A DNA stretch of 64,000 nucleotides from Phenylobacterium sp. (GTDB taxonomy: Bacteria > Pseudomonadota > Alphaproteobacteria > Caulobacterales > Caulobacteraceae): contig NZ_JAEUMO010000010.1 in assembly GCF_016793285.1 (NCBI RefSeq), positions 62,001 through 126,000 on the forward strand. Direction: 5' to 3'. The notes under the pieces were generated by a model. That model made no database searches and was not told the origin of the DNA. It saw nothing but the letters and a program-made list of their open reading frames with translations. The position numbers and the translations under genes were made by a program. This document shows positions 8,109 to 15,634 of this stretch, one piece after another; the stretch's first letter is position 1, and every line of letters begins with the position of its first letter.

Positions 8109-8894
8109 CTACGCGACCGACCGGCTGCGGTCATCGGCGACGCGGTCGAAAGCACTTCGGATAGCCAACGAAACATTGACTCGGACCCGCGTCACCGCGT
8201 TCTCGCGCGCTGCCAAGTAGTCCTGCTCCAGGGCCTTAAAGCGTGCAGCGCTGACGGAATCTTCCGCGAAGTCGAGACTGTCCACCTCGTCGGTGATCGG
8301 AACGATCTGTACGCCGGACCCTCGACCCACGATGCGGTAGTCAGGACTAGCCGGCAGGCCTCCGGATACGGGCGAGTGAATCTTGACCTTCACATCGTGG
8401 TACTCGGTCAGCACGTACTTATGGTCGGCGATATCAATGACCATGTCGCCCCGCATCGCCACCCCGCTTCGGTACTCGACCACGCTGTCGATCAGCCGGT
8501 TATGGACCCAGAAATCATCATCGACTTGGTCGTCGGGCGAGAAGGTCCACGGCCGATATCCCGGCCTCGGATTGTAAGGCGACTGCAGGTAAGTTTGGAT
8601 ATTGGAGAACAACCTGCCGTGCGTGAGGCGGGCCTCCTCGGCGAACGCCTCAGCGAGCCGCGCCGCGACCAGCAACTCGAAGCCAGCCATCTGCAGCGCG
8701 CCAATGAGCGCTGCCTGGGCCAGGGCGGGGCTGTCATAGGTACGATGGCTTCCCCTCCCCCTGCCGGTTCCCATCGCCGGCGGCGCCACGCCCTCCTCGT
8801 GGAGGAGGGTAAAGTTGCGCAGCGTCAGGCCGCCGGCGAGCGCGAGTTCCCTGGACGTGAAGATTGACCCTGAGTTCTTTGAAGGGCGGCCCAT
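8109..8894 (-). CDS. MerR-like winged-helix regulator with an unknown C-terminal domain
   Basis: A 261-residue protein. Residues 10-75 (FTSRELALAGGLTLRNFTLL, then a Gly/Arg turn GTGRGRGSHRTYDSPALAQA) resemble a MerR-type winged helix that reads a promoter palindrome. The C-terminal part (DYRIVGRGSGVQIVPITDEV and neighbours) is unknown and lacks Cys clusters, so metal sensing is unlikely. The gene ends 37 bp from the convergent HEPN-like gene and is divergent from the gene at 9019. Two near-identical palindromes lie directly upstream of its ATG and suggest autoregulation. A GGAAG within the nearest palindrome is 4 bases from the ATG and may serve as ribosome site, so protein binding could also mask it. 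Confidence 0.65.
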   Translation of the reverse strand: MGRPSKNSGSIFTSRELALAGGLTLRNFTLLHEEGVAPPAMGTGRGRGSHRTYDSPALAQAALIGALQMAGFELLVAARLAEAFAEEARLTHGRLFSNIQTYLQSPYNPRPGYRPWTFSPDDQVDDDFWVHNRLIDSVVEYRSGVAMRGDMVIDIADHKYVLTEYHDVKVKIHSPVSGGLPASPDYRIVGRGSGVQIVPITDEVDSLDFAEDSVSAARFKALEQDYLAARENAVTRVRVNVSLAIRSAFDRVADDRSRSVA

Positions 8895-8897
8895 ATA

Positions 8898-8943
8898 ACT
8901 TCCATTTTGTGGAAGTTTCTTATCTTCCAGTTAGTGGGAGTTT
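8898..8943. promoter_or_regulatory. Tandem palindromic operator between divergent genes
   Basis: ACTTCCA-N5-TGGAAGT (8898-8916) is followed 25 bp later by CTTCCA-N5-TGGGAG (8924-8940), with matching flanks (AGTTT on the right of each). It sits 3 bp upstream of the 8894 start codon and about 75 bp from the divergent gene at 9019, so it probably controls both. Confidence 0.65.
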
Positions 8944-9018
8944 GTCAAGGCGCCCTTTGCCATGTCCGGTTCTGACGTATGGTCCCGCCAGAGTTGTCGA
9001 GGGAGGCAGGGTTGATTG

Positions 9019-9615
9019 ATGACAGACCGGTGCTTTGAAACGGGCGACGCTGTGACGGACTTCAACCTGCGCCGCCTCGGCCATCTCTCGCGAAATGACG
9101 CCGACGGCGGCGACGTTCGCCTATTTGAAATCCATATACTCGCGACGATCGACAGCCTGGAAATGCTGCCGGCGGCCGCCCGTCGCCATTTTCGTGTCGA
9201 CCCCTATGTCGGCGACTACTTCAAGCCGAGCGATGCCTGGCGCCAGGCGACCTGGGCCCAAATTGCGAAGAATCTGCATAACGGTCTGAATGCCGTATTG
9301 GCCGATGAGACTCTCCAGAAGGGCGGCGGCGCAGACTTGAGCGACAGGCCGCCCTCGCGCGGTGAGCAGATCACCACAATCTGCAAGAAGCTGGAGGCCA
9401 TCTACGACAAGGGCGGCTCTTGGGACGCTGCGGTAGCCGAGCTTGAGCGCGCCTCAGGCGGAACGAACGTCAATAGTGAAGCCCGGGCAATGAGGCGCCT
9501 GATCGAGAAGAAGCGGATCCCAGATGTCGGAGCCTGGCGTTCCGACATGATCGGCTACATTTGGCGGGCGAACAGTTCGGCTCAGCACCTTCATCACCTT
9601 CGCGCCCCAGGGTGA
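9019..9615 (+). CDS. Unknown protein divergent from the MerR-like regulator
   Basis: A 198-residue soluble protein with no recognised family. It is acidic to neutral and helical, with segments such as DIRLFEIHILATIDSLEMLP-like helices and a C-terminal RLIEKKRIPDVGAWRSDMIG. No signal peptide or membrane helix. GGAGG lies 12 bases before the ATG at 9019; an in-frame TTG at 9016 would give a better spacing of 9. It shares a control region containing the tandem palindromes with the regulator at 8109-8894, so it is probably that regulator's target. It converges with the next gene at 9635. Confidence 0.5.
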   Translation: MTDRCFETGDAVTDFNLRRLGHLSRNDADGGDVRLFEIHILATIDSLEMLPAAARRHFRVDPYVGDYFKPSDAWRQATWAQIAKNLHNGLNAVLADETLQKGGGADLSDRPPSRGEQITTICKKLEAIYDKGGSWDAAVAELERASGGTNVNSEARAMRRLIEKKRIPDVGAWRSDMIGYIWRANSSAQHLHHLRAPG

Positions 9616-9634
9616 AGCATGACGACGCAGCGAT

Positions 9635-10195
9635 CTAGGCGGAAACCCCGCCCTCTCGAACCTCGATTGCGGCGCCCTCGCACCAGGTCACGATGATCCA
9701 ATGCGCCTGGAAGAGCTCATCTAGGTCGACTTGGATCCCTGCAAAGGGTGTCCCGTCTTTCGTCGTAGGGTAGCGGAAGCGGTCGGCGAACGGGTCGAAA
9801 GCTTGGACGAGATCGATCATGCGCGCCACGTCGCGCGTCAGGTCGTCGTCATCGTCGTGGCCGAGCGCGGCCCGCTCTGCAAGCAACCGCTCAAACAGGC
9901 CGCGCAAATCGTGGCTCAGTTTAGCAGGAATGCTCCCGGCGATTTCGAGGATGGAAGCCTTCAGGGCCAGTTCGACGCTCTGGCGCCAGAGGGAAAGCAG
10001 GGGCCGCGTAAGCAGTCCGGAGGACTCGGCGCACGCCTGGTCCCACATCAGCTCGAAGCCCTGCTGAAAGCTATACGACAGCAGGTCCCAAGACCCGGCG
10101 ATCATATCGCTGGGCAGCGGCCGCACGAAGGTCGTCAGCAGCGGCTGAGTGTCGACGATCTGCTCAACCAAGCGGTCGCGGCGTTCGAGGGACAT
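9635..10195 (-). CDS. HEPN-like all-helical protein next to the NERD-NTPase
   Basis: A 186-residue protein. The block LLSLWRQSVELALKASILEI followed by KLSHDLRGLFERLLAERAAL resembles small HEPN-superfamily proteins found near nucleases and nucleotidyltransferases. The C-terminal DRFRYPTTKDGTPFAGIQVD is also typical of that group. A clean R-x4-6-H site is not obvious, so ribonuclease activity cannot be claimed. It lies 49 bp downstream of the NERD-NTPase gene on the same strand, which suggests a two-gene operon. A short Asp run (HDDDDD) occurs mid-protein. Confidence in the frame is good; the family assignment is tentative. Confidence 0.55.
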   Translation of the reverse strand: MSLERRDRLVEQIVDTQPLLTTFVRPLPSDMIAGSWDLLSYSFQQGFELMWDQACAESSGLLTRPLLSLWRQSVELALKASILEIAGSIPAKLSHDLRGLFERLLAERAALGHDDDDDLTRDVARMIDLVQAFDPFADRFRYPTTKDGTPFAGIQVDLDELFQAHWIIVTWCEGAAIEVREGGVSA

Positions 10196-10244
10196 GTCCT
10201 ATCGGCCTCCTGCCCGCTTCCGCATCATGCAGCGTTAGCCAGGC

Positions 10245-13200
10245 TCATTGCGTGGCCGCCGCTGAATCGAGAATCTTCAGGGCGTCGAGCGCATACGACG
10301 AGTAGCGATGCCCGCGGCCTAGGCGACGTAGGACGTCAACGTCGATCCTGTCGCCAAAGCGTCCGAGCGTGCTGAAGGCCAGCTCGGGCCCGCGCTCGCG
10401 CATCGGCACGGCGTGGAAATACTGGGGATCGACGGCGGCAGCCACGAAGCGGCGCGCGAGCCTGAGGCACTCGGCCGGGTACGTGTCGCGCAGGTCGATC
10501 GGCGGATATGGACGATTTTCGTCCGCCCAATGCCGCTCCATCAGCGCCGCGTTGATCTCGGAGAGACATCCCACGACCAGGCCGGGGGACTGGCCATCGA
10601 GACGTACCCAGGCGAGATGCGCGGCGGCCAAGTGTTCGGGGCGCCGCGACTCCGCTGCGTGGACCAAGATCCGGATATCGTTGAGACAGAGCTCCTCCGC
10701 CGTCTCGCCCTCACTCGGGGGCAGCGGCGCCCCGTGACGGCCGAGGAAGCGGAGGCTGAGGGTGAAGGCGCCCCACTCTTCCTGCGGAAAGGGGTTGCTG
10801 CGGTCCGGCAGGCCCACAAACCTGACGAAAAGCGGCGCGTCGGCAGGGTTCTCGAGCCGCGCGACTTCCCCCGTGATCCAGCTGAGGCTCAGGCTGCGCT
10901 TGATCTCGACGGAGGCCAGCGCGCGCCGATAGAGCATATGGCGCTGGTCCTCCGAAAGTGCGTGGATCTCCTCGTAGTAGACGGTGCTGAACGGGTGATC
11001 GAACATCCGGACATAGATCGACAGAGCGTCATTGCCGTCGGCGCCATCCAGCAAGGCTTCGGCGACCTCGGCGCGAATGCCCTCGCGGGCATTCTCGGCA
11101 TCGTCGTCGAGCGCTCCCAGGAAGCCCAAGGCGTCGATGATGCTGGAGTTGATCGCCCAGTTGTGCTGCGGCACGTCGAGGCCGTTGATGGCGTCAACCA
11201 GTTCGGCCACAACCTCGTCCGGCGCTTCGCGGGCGAACCCGACTGCCGCCAGAGCCGCCTGCTGCACATGGTAGGGCTCGTGGGAAAAGCGCTCGCGCAG
11301 GACAAAGATCAGCTCCTCTGCGAACTCGCCGCGCTCGTCGGCACCGAAGAAGGCGTGGCGGTTCTCCAGGTAGAAATGCAGCTGCCCTGAAGTGAGAGTT
11401 GCCACGTCGAGTGACGGCAGCGGCTCGGGCGCGTCGCCGAAGCTTCGCCGAGAGCCCTGATGGTCGATGCGGCTGAACCCGATCCTGTCGCCCATACTGT
11501 AGTAGGCGAGCGCGAAACTGGGGCTTCTGATGCCGATACCGGCGGCTTTCACCGCCGGCGCAAGCCGCCGACGTTCTTCAAGCAGGCGGGCATCCATGAC
11601 GGCGCACAGGTCCTGATAGTCCTGGAAGCCCAGGAGGGACGTCGCCAACTTTCCGATAGCGCCGAGGCGCGCCTTTTCTGGCGGCGTCCAGTCACGACGA
11701 CCAGCTTCACTCCAGCGCGTCACGTAGGCTTTGTTGTCGGAATCGAACTCGAGGGTGACGGCAGCGATTTCGTCGATGCAGGCTTGCTTGGCCGCTTGGA
11801 TGAGTTTGCGAGCGTTGGACGAAGCGACGCTTCCCAGGGTCCCGGCCGCCGCAGCGGCGACTAGATCGGAACTGGTCGCCGACTCGAGTACGCGCAGGGA
11901 TGCGTCGGGGTCCTCGATCGCGGTGACGATCTCGCTGGCCAAGGGCGCCAGCAGCGGCGTTGAGAGACGTGCCCCGAACGTGTCCGGATCATGAGCTGCA
12001 GCGTTCGCTAGGCCGAAGGCCGCGCACCCATTCAGGATCATCTCATGGGAGAAGGATACTCGACCGACACGTCGGACCAGCAGACCAGCTGCGAACATCG
12101 CATCGCAGGCGTCGAAACCGACAGTCTCCTGGCGCATGAATTCATCGAAGCGTGCCTCGGCCATGGAGAAGGCGACGTCGGTATGCAGGGCGACGGCGAA
12201 GCGCCGTAAACCGTGGGCTCCGGCGCGGGCATGACCGCCAAGGCGCGCCCGAACGTACTGGTCGATCAGGGCGAGGCGGGTCGCCTCTCCAGCCAGACTT
12301 GATCCGACGTCGCCGACCATCTCAGCCTCGAAGCCGCTGGTCACAGCTTTGAGCAGATCGGCGACACTGCCGATGACGCGTCTACCATCGCGGTCGGCGA
12401 TCCGCTGCTTGAGACCGGCGCTCGGTCGCGAGACCTCGAAGGTCGAAAGGCCGTCGAAGCCGACAACCGGCTTCTGGGAGGTCAAGATGACCTTTGCGTC
12501 GAGCCGCCGGGCGAGCGCACGCAGACCCCGGAGAGCAAGGCTGCCAGATCCCGCGAGTTCATTAACCCCATCGACGATCAGAAACGCGGGGCGCTCGCTG
12601 TGGGCGACCGCACGCAGCAGTTCCGTCGGTGCATCATCGGTCAGAAGGCCGATCTCACGACGCACGGCCTTGGCCCATTCGCCGGTGAAGTCCTTGGCGG
12701 AGAAGAACAAGACGGGGGACCCGGCGCCTGCCAACCGGCTCGCAAGCGCCTTGCCCATCAGGGTTTTGCCGCAACCGGACGGCCCGACGATCACACATCC
12801 CCCGCCGTCCGAGGCGGCACGCTCAAGGGCGTCCGGAACACCCTCTTCGTATAGCCAGCGATCACCAGAGCGGCCGTATTCTTCCGCGACGGCGGCGTTG
12901 TAGAGGCGCAGGCGCTCAATGTCGCGTCGGACCTGGTCGCCTCCGACCGCTTCGTCCACGCTGACGGCGGTCAACGATAGGGAGGTCGCAAAGGCGCGCC
13001 ATTGGTCTAGGCCCCAAGGCGGCTGTCTTGCTGTGCCCGCGGCAAAGTCGTCCAGGAAATCCGTGAGGGTCACGACACGGGCCTTAAAGTCCCCAACAGT
13101 GACATCTGAGCCGGCAGGCAGCGCACCGGTGAAAACCACGCAAGCGTCGGGGTAATAGCTACCGATAGGAGCCATCACCGCCATCGCGTCCCTTAGGGCG

Positions 13201-13526
13201 TTCTTGGCGCCAACCGCCTGCTGATAGGCGTTTCCATACGGCCGCCATGACCCACCCGCATCCCTCCGCGCCCATGCACCGTTCAGGCCACCGCGGACAG
13301 GTGTGCGCGACGCCTTGACCTCAATGAGTGTCGCGGAAGAGGCGATGGCGACGACGCAATCGATCTGTCGGCCACCAATCTGCGCGTTGGCGATGATCAC
13401 AAAAGGCGTGCGCGTCTGTTGGAGACGCTCCGCCACAGCAGCCACCACGGCGCGTTCCGACGCGAGCTCGATTGGCCCCCCGAGGTATATCGTTCCGAGG
13501 GAGATGCGATTTGGCCCTTCCAACAT
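10245..13526 (-). CDS. NERD nuclease / STAND-like P-loop NTPase, candidate defence effector
   Basis: A 1093-residue protein. Residues 15-80 fit a NERD domain of the PD-(D/E)XK fold: Glu24 in ERAVVAAVAERL, Asp56 in GGRQIDCVVA and the E-x-K of LIEVKAS (Glu69, Lys71). A P-loop GPSGCGKT (248-255) and a Walker B-like LIVDGVNEL (316-324) follow. The remaining 700 residues are helical and repeat-like, as in STAND sensors. This layout (nuclease, NTPase, repeat sensor) is that of antiviral STAND proteins, in which target binding triggers the effector. The frame is open to a TTG at 13556, but the ATG at 13526 is the likelier start. It precedes the HEPN-like gene at 9635. The NERD and P-loop calls are firm; defence is inference. 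Confidence 0.75.
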   Translation of the reverse strand: MLEGPNRISLGTIYLGGPIELASERAVVAAVAERLQQTRTPFVIIANAQIGGRQIDCVVAIASSATLIEVKASRTPVRGGLNGAWARRDAGGSWRPYGNAYQQAVGAKNALRDAMAVMAPIGSYYPDACVVFTGALPAGSDVTVGDFKARVVTLTDFLDDFAAGTARQPPWGLDQWRAFATSLSLTAVSVDEAVGGDQVRRDIERLRLYNAAVAEEYGRSGDRWLYEEGVPDALERAASDGGGCVIVGPSGCGKTLMGKALASRLAGAGSPVLFFSAKDFTGEWAKAVRREIGLLTDDAPTELLRAVAHSERPAFLIVDGVNELAGSGSLALRGLRALARRLDAKVILTSQKPVVGFDGLSTFEVSRPSAGLKQRIADRDGRRVIGSVADLLKAVTSGFEAEMVGDVGSSLAGEATRLALIDQYVRARLGGHARAGAHGLRRFAVALHTDVAFSMAEARFDEFMRQETVGFDACDAMFAAGLLVRRVGRVSFSHEMILNGCAAFGLANAAAHDPDTFGARLSTPLLAPLASEIVTAIEDPDASLRVLESATSSDLVAAAAAGTLGSVASSNARKLIQAAKQACIDEIAAVTLEFDSDNKAYVTRWSEAGRRDWTPPEKARLGAIGKLATSLLGFQDYQDLCAVMDARLLEERRRLAPAVKAAGIGIRSPSFALAYYSMGDRIGFSRIDHQGSRRSFGDAPEPLPSLDVATLTSGQLHFYLENRHAFFGADERGEFAEELIFVLRERFSHEPYHVQQAALAAVGFAREAPDEVVAELVDAINGLDVPQHNWAINSSIIDALGFLGALDDDAENAREGIRAEVAEALLDGADGNDALSIYVRMFDHPFSTVYYEEIHALSEDQRHMLYRRALASVEIKRSLSLSWITGEVARLENPADAPLFVRFVGLPDRSNPFPQEEWGAFTLSLRFLGRHGAPLPPSEGETAEELCLNDIRILVHAAESRRPEHLAAAHLAWVRLDGQSPGLVVGCLSEINAALMERHWADENRPYPPIDLRDTYPAECLRLARRFVAAAVDPQYFHAVPMRERGPELAFSTLGRFGDRIDVDVLRRLGRGHRYSSYALDALKILDSAAATQ

Positions 13527-13588
13527 GGCCAATGACGTTAGCACGCGTCGGAACAAAAGGGATACGAGATAACCGGAGATCGCCTGAC

Positions 13589-13676
13589 GGGGGCGTTGCG
13601 GGGGCCTCCCCGTTCAGAGGGGTCGGCGGAAACGGCGTCGGCTCGGCTGCAGGGCAAGGCCTTCTCCGCCATCGAA
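13589..13676. repeat. Left copy of the direct repeat flanking the mercury cassette
   Basis: About 88 bp beginning GGGGGCGTTGCGGGG, with CTCCCCG, AGGGGTCG, GGCTCGG and GCAGGG-AAGG blocks in the same order as the copy at 14919-15008. The two copies are diverged (roughly 70% by eye) and lie in the same orientation on either side of the mercury genes. Confidence 0.55.
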
Positions 13677-13739
13677 CCCTAAGGTTCGCGCGGGCCGGCA
13701 GCATCGCGGCAACATTCATGCGTGGGGCGTCAGCCTCGC

Positions 13740-13758
13740 AAAAACGGCGACCTTGCCG
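13740..13758 (-). terminator. Weak terminator candidate after the mercury genes
   Basis: On the minus strand CGGC-aaggtc-GCCG is followed by TTTTT, about 25 bases past the stop at 13784. The stem is short. A wider 9-bp inverted repeat, GCGTCAGCC (13727-13735) with GGCTGACGC (13761-13769), encloses it. Confidence 0.4.
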
Positions 13759-13783
13759 GCGGCTGACGCATGAGCCTGTCGTG

Positions 13784-14008
13784 TCAGCCGCAGCAAGCCT
13801 TGCCGCCGCCCTCCTGGATCGGCGGACAAGGCACGTCGCCGTAGGAGCAGTAGACGCAGCAATCGCCCGGCTTGGGCTTGAGGACGGCGCCGCAGCCCTG
13901 GCAGTCGTAGAAATACTGGCAGGCGTCGGTTGGCATGGTCTCCGTCGCCTGGTGGCCGCAGTTTGGGCAGGTCAGCGTGGAGCGAAGCTGGATTTGCACG
14001 TCGCTCAT
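13784..14008 (-). CDS. Small Cys-rich protein of the GDCCVYCSYG type
   Basis: A 74-residue protein with two CxxC-type pairs in CPNCGHQAT and DCQGCGAVLKPKPGDC, then CCVYCSYGDVPCPPIQ and a terminal CC. This conserved small protein commonly accompanies MerT-like transporters in Alphaproteobacteria; it probably binds a soft metal such as Hg(II), or zinc for structure. Its ATG overlaps the stop of the transporter gene by one base (TGATG), so translation is coupled. No signal peptide is present, so it should be cytosolic. Confidence 0.75.
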   Translation of the reverse strand: MSDVQIQLRSTLTCPNCGHQATETMPTDACQYFYDCQGCGAVLKPKPGDCCVYCSYGDVPCPPIQEGGGKACCG

Positions 14009-14418
14009 CAACGGGCGTTCCGGATCAGCGTCAAGGCCCAGGGCTCGATGATCGGCTGCCAGATCAGGGCAACCAGAACCAGAACCGTCGCCGCGCCGAG
14101 CAGGCCGATGCCGAGCCGCGATGGCGCGGCGCACGTCCCGTCCAGCCGGCACATCCGCGCCCGCCGCCAGGTGACAATCCAGCCAACGCCAATCACGGCC
14201 AGCGCCGCGAGCGTGATCCAGGTGCGCTGCCCGGCGATCCAACTGATGCCGCCCAGGCCCAGACCCGCCAGGGCCAGCGACATGGGCAGGACGCAACAGG
14301 CGGCCCAGGCGAACACCGCACCGGCGGCGGCGGCGACCGCCGCCCAGCTCAAGGCGGCTTCCGCAGGCTTGCCGCCTCGGTCGTGCTGTCGGGCCCGAAG
14401 ACCGCTGCTCGCTGTCAT
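14008..14418 (-). CDS. merT: MerT-like mercuric transport protein
   Basis: A 136-residue membrane protein with three to four hydrophobic segments. The first contains FAWAACCVLPMSLALAGLGL, with the vicinal Cys pair that carries Hg(II) in MerT proteins. A second Cys pair (CRLDGTC) lies between later helices. It moves Hg(II) across the inner membrane. The frame is open upstream, but AGGAGA lies 8 bases before the ATG at 14418, and the upstream alternative would overlap the promoter. It is divergent from merR across a classical MerR promoter. No mercuric reductase (merA) or MerP is present in the window, which is unusual. Confidence 0.75.
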   Translation of the reverse strand: MTASSGLRARQHDRGGKPAEAALSWAAVAAAAGAVFAWAACCVLPMSLALAGLGLGGISWIAGQRTWITLAALAVIGVGWIVTWRRARMCRLDGTCAAPSRLGIGLLGAATVLVLVALIWQPIIEPWALTLIRNAR

Positions 14419-14447
14419 TCCATCGTCTCCTGGCGCCACCCCAGCGA

Positions 14448-14478
14448 GGTATGCCATCTGTAGCGGCTACAGACTCAA
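14448..14478 (-). promoter_or_regulatory. MerR-type promoter and operator for the mercury genes
   Basis: On the minus strand: -35 TTGAGT (14473-14478), a 19-bp spacer, -10 CATACC (14448-14453). The spacer holds the perfect palindrome TCTGTAGCGGCTACAGA (14457-14473). The stretched 19-bp spacer with an internal palindrome is the hallmark of MerR-family activated promoters. Confidence 0.75.
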
Positions 14479-14501
14479 GCCCTAATCGAAAGATCCGCCC
14501 G

Positions 14502-14915
14502 ATGGCCGACCCAGCGATCCAGATCGGCGAACTGTCCCGTCGCACCGGCTGCAATATCGAGACGATCCGCTACTACGAGCGCATCGGCTTGATGCCGGCG
14601 CCGCCTCGGCGCGGTCGCTACCGCAGCTACGGCAGCCAGGATGTGGGCCGGCTGGGCTTTGTGCGCCGGGCGCGCGAGTTAGGGTTCACGCTGGACGAGG
14701 TGCGCGCCCTGCTGGGTCTGGCCGGTGGCGGGCCGGCCTCCTGCGCCGAAGTGCGCACCCTCGCCGCGTCGCATCTAACCGATGTCCGAGCCCGGATCGC
14801 CGACCTGAAGCGCATGGAGCGCGTCCTGGCGGACTCCGTTCAGGCCTGCGACGCTGGAGAGGACCCAGGCTGCCCGCTGATCCAATCGCTCTATGCGGAT
14901 CGGGGACCCTCTTAG
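14502..14915 (+). CDS. merR: MerR, mercury-responsive transcriptional regulator
   Basis: A 137-residue MerR-family protein: winged helix at the N-terminus (IGELSRRTGCNIETIRYYER, then IGLMPAPPRRGRYRSYG), a dimer helix, and three cysteines C81, C116 and C124 in the setting SCAEVR, ACDAGEDPGCPLI. These correspond in spacing to the mercury ligands C82, C117 and C126 of Tn21 MerR. In-frame ATG at 14451 would lie inside the operator, so 14502 is chosen. It binds the palindrome at 14457-14473 and controls the divergent transporter genes and itself. The direct repeat at 14919 starts 3 bases after its stop codon. Confidence 0.88.
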   Translation: MADPAIQIGELSRRTGCNIETIRYYERIGLMPAPPRRGRYRSYGSQDVGRLGFVRRARELGFTLDEVRALLGLAGGGPASCAEVRTLAASHLTDVRARIADLKRMERVLADSVQACDAGEDPGCPLIQSLYADRGPS

Positions 14916-14918
14916 CGC

Positions 14919-15008
14919 GGGGGCGTTGCGGGGCTCTCCCCGCTGGAAGGGGTCGACCGAGACCAAGGGGCTCGGGCGCAGGGGAAGGCTTTCCCCCTCA
15001 ATCGTGAA
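14919..15008. repeat. Right copy of the direct repeat flanking the mercury cassette
   Basis: About 90 bp, GGGGGCGTTGCGGGGCTCTC onward, matching the left copy at 13589-13676 block by block in the same orientation. It begins right after merR. Confidence 0.55.
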
Positions 15009-15025
15009 CGATCTTCATCGCCAGC

Positions 15026-15238
15026 CTAATGCTTTGGCGGCGCCGGCAGCATGGCCGCCACCGTCTCCGACCACAGCGCCAGAATCTCCGCCTGCTCCTC
15101 ATCGGCTTCACCGACCGTATCGGCGAACACCTTCAGCAGGCGCGCGAACTCCTCAGTCGTGGTCACGCCGGAGGCCTGCAGCACGCTGGCGACCATGGCG
15201 ACCATCTTGCCGTGCGCGCAGACGAGGGCCCGGTCCAT
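15026..15238 (-). CDS. Small unknown protein downstream of the virB-side genes
   Basis: A 70-residue protein (MDRALVCAHGKMVAMVASVL, then LLKVFADTVGEADEEQAEIL) that is helical and soluble, with no recognised family. It lies on the minus strand, 21 bp from the XRE regulator gene, and may be co-transcribed with it. A GGGGTAGGG stretch upstream of the ATG could serve as ribosome site. Small genes of this type are common around conjugation regulators, but no function can be stated. Confidence 0.45.
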   Translation of the reverse strand: MDRALVCAHGKMVAMVASVLQASGVTTTEEFARLLKVFADTVGEADEEQAEILALWSETVAAMLPAPPKH

Positions 15239-15259
15239 CGGCCCTACCCCGCCCGGCCA

Positions 15260-15523
15260 TCAATCGCGGGGGCGTCGGCCGCTGCGTAGGGGTTGTGGCT
15301 TGTCGGCGTCGGGGTCCGGCTCTGCGAACAGCGCCGCGATCGGCACGTCGAGGGCCTCGGCCAGGCGGTCGAGCAGATCGACGGAAGTGTTGCCCTGCTC
15401 TCGCTCAAGTTCGCTTACCCAGGCTCGGTCGACGCCAGCGTCGATCGCCAGCCGCTCTTGCGAGAGCGACTTGGCGGTGCGTAACGCCCGCAGATTCCAA
15501 GCCAGAAGCGCCCTTCCCTTCAT
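15260..15523 (-). CDS. XRE-family HTH regulator
   Basis: An 87-residue protein that is almost entirely a Cro/CI-type HTH: RALRTAKSLSQERLAIDAGV then DRAWVSELEREQGNTSVDLL and DRLAEALDVPIAALF. It binds DNA and probably represses a nearby promoter; target unknown. No ribosome site is evident before the ATG at 15523. Downstream of it lies the small gene at 15026, and upstream, on the same strand, the end of the VirB/VirD4 region. Such single-domain regulators are frequent switches for conjugative transfer. Confidence 0.8.
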   Translation of the reverse strand: MKGRALLAWNLRALRTAKSLSQERLAIDAGVDRAWVSELEREQGNTSVDLLDRLAEALDVPIAALFAEPDPDADKPQPLRSGRRPRD

Positions 15524-15634
15524 GGGAAGAGCGGGACACTTCTGTGGCCGATGAAACCACGGTCTCCAGACTACATATTACGAGACGCGGGCTCCTACTC
15601 AAGCCGGAGCCAATACTATTGTGGCGGCCGCGAT

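Noticed and set aside
15513..15529. CTTCCCTTCATGGGAAG, one mismatch from the CueR palindrome
   Set aside because: It overlaps the start codon of the XRE gene and has no -35 or -10 at the 19-bp spacing, so it is probably chance.
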